Source of the DNA: Bacillota bacterium
GTDB lineage: Bacteria; Bacillota_A; Clostridia; Lachnospirales; Lachnospiraceae
Assembly (NCBI GenBank): GCA_023407175.1
Contig: JAEYMU010000057.1
Span: forward strand, 262,504 to 326,503
Length of the DNA: 64,000 nt
Direction: 5' to 3'
The position numbers and the translations under genes were made by a program. The notes beneath the pieces were generated by a model. That model saw only the letters and a list, made by a program, of their open reading frames with translations, had not been told where the DNA came from and searched no databases. Within the stretch, counting starts at the first letter, position 1, and every line of letters starts with the position of its first letter. Below, piece by piece: positions 62,481 through 64,000 of the stretch.

Positions 62481-62855
62481 TTATAATAAATCAGCATGGA
62501 TAACATCGTTAACTTGTATTAAATCTTTTCTAGAATATCTAAAATAAAATAATTCCACATCCTCTAAATCATTTAGTTTTTTTAGAGGTATGTAATATTC
62601 ATCGAGGTGGGAACAGTGCTTGGCGTGGAACACCCGCTTGTGGAAACCGTACTGGTAGTAGTTTTCGTGCTGCCGGGAGTAGAGCACCCACTGGAGCCCG
62701 AAGCAGTGCTCGGGGTCGAACAACAAAGGAACTTTCTCTATCCTGAGGTACTTCGATGGTGGTTTCACATCCATTTCTGTTTCAAGCATCTCCTTGATGG
62801 TTCCACCCAAGAGATCTTTCAGGACATCTTGAATGTTTTCAGCGGGTGTGAACAT
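62481..62855 (-). pseudogene. IS256-like transposase N-terminus fused to unrelated sequence
   Basis: Residues ~4-30 (PAENIQDVLKDLLGGTIKEM, then LETEMD) match the start of IS256/mutator-type transposases. After that the frame changes to an unrelated stretch (VKPPSKYLRIEKV ... CSHLDEYYIPLKKL ... IHADLL) rich in His, Tyr and Phe. The middle (62607-62730) is visibly GC-rich in an AT-rich region and contains near-repeats. It is best read as an IS remnant joined to another gene fragment; whether the second part is a real domain is unclear. Confidence 0.5.
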
Positions 62856-62929
62856 AGTTTAGTGTAAATGGAATAATCATCCAAAAATTTGACAATAATA
62901 TTACTGTAGCATAAATCGGGCAACGCTGA

Positions 62930-63060
62930 GGAGCGCCCCAACGCTTGCAGCGGCTTATACGGAGAAACGGTGGACTTTGAGTCTGCCGTTTTCCATTTCT
63001 CCGGTAAGCCCAGGGGATAAACCTCGGGAGTTTGAGGGCAGAGCCCTCAAGGCCTTACGC
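62930..63060. mobile_element. Probable mobile-element remnant (non-coding)
   Basis: A GC-rich stretch with no gene. It contains the palindrome TTGAGGGC-AGA-GCCCTCAA (63032-63050) and an imperfect GGAGAAACGG / CCGTTTTCC pairing. Such stretches occur next to integrative elements in gut Firmicutes, in my recollection. Identity uncertain. Confidence 0.35.
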
Positions 63061-63078
63061 ACACTCTCATTTGAAAAA

Positions 63079-63114
63079 TAAAGAAAGGCCACATCAGCCG
63101 AAACTGTGTGACCC
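63079..63114 (-). terminator. Possible terminator of the immunity-like genes
   Basis: On the minus strand GGTCACACA pairs imperfectly with TGTGGCC and is followed by TTTCTTTATTTTT. Confidence 0.45.
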
Positions 63115-63120
63115 AATTTA

Positions 63121-63318
63121 TTATATTTCAACAACTTCTAATTCATTACCAGGTATCGCAAATAACGCTTTTGTATACCCATTAGTACTATTGGAAAACT
63201 CCACCTCAAAATTCCCATCGTTATAGTCTTCGAGAGTAAATCCTAAGTCACCTTTTCTAATTCCATACTTTTCAAAATACTTATCTGTTAATAGTCTTAC
63301 TTTTTGGAACTGTTCCAT
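63121..63318 (-). CDS. Small immunity-like protein, DUF4926-type (second)
   Basis: A 65-residue protein reading VRLLTDKYFEKYGIRKGDLG near the start, then NFEVEFSNSTNGYTKALFAIPGNELEVVEI, the same small beta-barrel pattern as its neighbour. Its ATG lies inside the 3' end of the upstream gene (22-base overlap), and the ribosome site is weak (GAAAAAG), so translational coupling is likely. Probable immunity role from its position after a toxin tip; family from memory. Confidence 0.7.
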   Translation of the reverse strand: MEQFQKVRLLTDKYFEKYGIRKGDLGFTLEDYNDGNFEVEFSNSTNGYTKALFAIPGNELEVVEI

Positions 63319-63503
63319 GCTTTTTCAATATCCTTTTCATGTACTGTAAGCACATCCAAAGTATTTCCTTCTTCATCAACAAATTCAACTTCATATTGTG
63401 GCAGTATTGACGTGTGAATAATCAATACAGCTCCTTTTGAGCCTTTTGGCACTTTGTCATTTATGTCCCTTATAGCCTTAACTACATCGTATTCCTCATA
63501 CAT
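63297..63503 (-). CDS. Small immunity-like protein, DUF4926-type (first)
   Basis: A 68-residue protein: YDVVKAIRDINDKVPKGSKG, then YEVEFVDEEGNTLDVLTVHEKDIE, which matches the DUF4926 pattern as remembered (a small beta-barrel with the VPKG..G turn). AAAGGA precedes the ATG. It begins 33 bases after the toxin C-terminus ends, the usual place of the cognate immunity gene. Confidence 0.8.
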   Translation of the reverse strand: MYEEYDVVKAIRDINDKVPKGSKGAVLIIHTSILPQYEVEFVDEEGNTLDVLTVHEKDIEKAWNSSKK

Positions 63504-63536
63504 TTAATAATTCAATCCTTTCTTTGAAGATATATT

Positions 63537-64000
63537 TTACTTTTGAGTTGGAATACCAGTTACAAGTCTAACAACTCCATCGTTATTCTTTATCCAAGCA
63601 AATGTTACATCAATTGTTTTACCATTTGCTCCAGTAACTGAAATCACTTGATTATACTTAGTTCCAAACTCTGTTACACCAGTTTGAACTGCCTTTGTAG
63701 GGTCAAAAACAATTTGATTTGCTAGGTCATCCATGTTGCTCTTGTTAAAACCTAAAGCTTCATCAAACCATTTTGCTTTGCTTCCTCCTACTGGATGTTC
63801 AGGGTTCAATAGATACCTATCTAGCTTATCAACAACACTCTCTCTTGAAAGTTTTTGTGCAGTATTAGCCGTTCCCTCAATATTACCTATAATCTTAACA
63901 GAATCATCCGCTTTGTCAACAGTTTCCGCAGTCTTTCCTAAGCCGTTGGCAATATCCTCTGCGGTAGCTGTTCCTTTGCTGAATTTACTGAACCAAGAGG
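63537..64000 (-). CDS. Polymorphic toxin, C-terminal part (runs off window)
   Basis: The open frame continues without a start to the window edge: WFSKFSKGTATAEDIANGLG, a helical repeat region and RESVVDKLDRYLLNPEHPVG, then the tip domain (GGSKAKWFDEALGFNKSNMD ... GTKYNQVISVTGANGKTIDV ... RLVTGIPTQK), a DUF6883-like toxin domain as remembered. The helical stretch before the tip is typical of large secreted polymorphic toxins (LXG, WapA or RHS type); which one cannot be seen here. Two small DUF4926-type genes follow. Activity is not deducible. Confidence 0.75.
   Translation of the reverse strand, partial: SWFSKFSKGTATAEDIANGLGKTAETVDKADDSVKIIGNIEGTANTAQKLSRESVVDKLDRYLLNPEHPVGGSKAKWFDEALGFNKSNMDDLANQIVFDPTKAVQTGVTEFGTKYNQVISVTGANGKTIDVTFAWIKNNDGVVRLVTGIPTQK

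Noticed and set aside
62607..62867. Plus-strand frame with VLGVEHPL-like repeats
   Set aside because: No ribosome site; repeats follow from the DNA near-repeats and the frame runs antisense to the IS256-like start.

Overview
The window looks like a chromosome segment of an anaerobic, moderately AT-rich Firmicute, most likely a Lachnospiraceae (Clostridium cluster XIVa) member. The evidence is the gene content (GatCAB plus two AspRS, PdxS/PdxT with a MocR regulator, ECF transport, a T-box leader, a TPP riboswitch, a NimA-like flavoprotein, GH31/GH3/GH95 glycosidases), strong AGGAGG-type ribosome sites and TTGACA/TATAAT promoters. Family names are from memory and from motifs read by eye; no database was searched.

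Layout. 0-7.4 kb: an ECF transporter (S, T, A, start of a second A) diverges from an aminotransferase / 2-hydroxyacid dehydrogenase / PfkB-kinase operon; a FadR-type GntR regulator lies between them and two related dyads sit at the two promoters. purE follows. 7.4-8.5 kb: two AT-rich small genes of unknown role. 8.7-15.7 kb: a two-component system, a GH31 alpha-xylosidase, a GH3 lipoprotein and a NimA-like protein. 15.8-19.1 kb: a tocopherol-cyclase-like protein, two membrane proteins and an O-antigen-ligase-like protein. 19.2-22.4 kb: PLP synthase pdxS-pdxT with divergent pdxR. 22.4-31 kb: a second two-component system, metallopeptidases, HAD and PfkB enzymes, two MITE-like elements and a conserved hypothetical gene pair (DUF6179/DUF6323-like). 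31.2-34.6 kb: a TPP riboswitch controlling Nudix-tenA, and amt-glnK behind a promoter-terminator leader. 34.6-43.8 kb: a P-loop kinase, a His-tailed DMT transporter, SIMPL, a lytic transglycosylase, yqeY, a serine acetyltransferase, a YtrA-type regulator with its ABC transporter, and a Cof-type phosphatase. 44-51.7 kb: a BlaI/BlaR1-like pair with twin operators, a GH95 fucosidase, a molbindin, a LysR regulator and a cytoplasmic zinc-binding chemoreceptor.

51.9-59 kb is the most coherent system: a T-box leader with an apparent AAC (Asn) specifier drives aspS-gatC-gatA-gatB-aspS. The first AspRS carries the RDHGG signature associated with non-discriminating enzymes and the second does not, so the operon appears built to make Asn-tRNA(Asn) by transamidation. 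A tRNA-Val(GAC) gene follows. From about 59.3 kb to the end the sequence becomes AT-rich and accessory: small hydrolases, then the tail of a polymorphic toxin with immunity-like genes, a decayed orphan toxin/immunity cassette full of frameshifts, and an IS256-like transposase fragment.

The least explained signals are: a hairpin/Shine-Dalgarno block shared almost exactly by pdxS and gatA (in gatC-gatA it encodes the GatC C-terminus); a possible ~60-nt orphan transcript facing the DUF6323/DUF6179 promoter; two ~113-bp terminal-inverted-repeat elements; and the amt leader.
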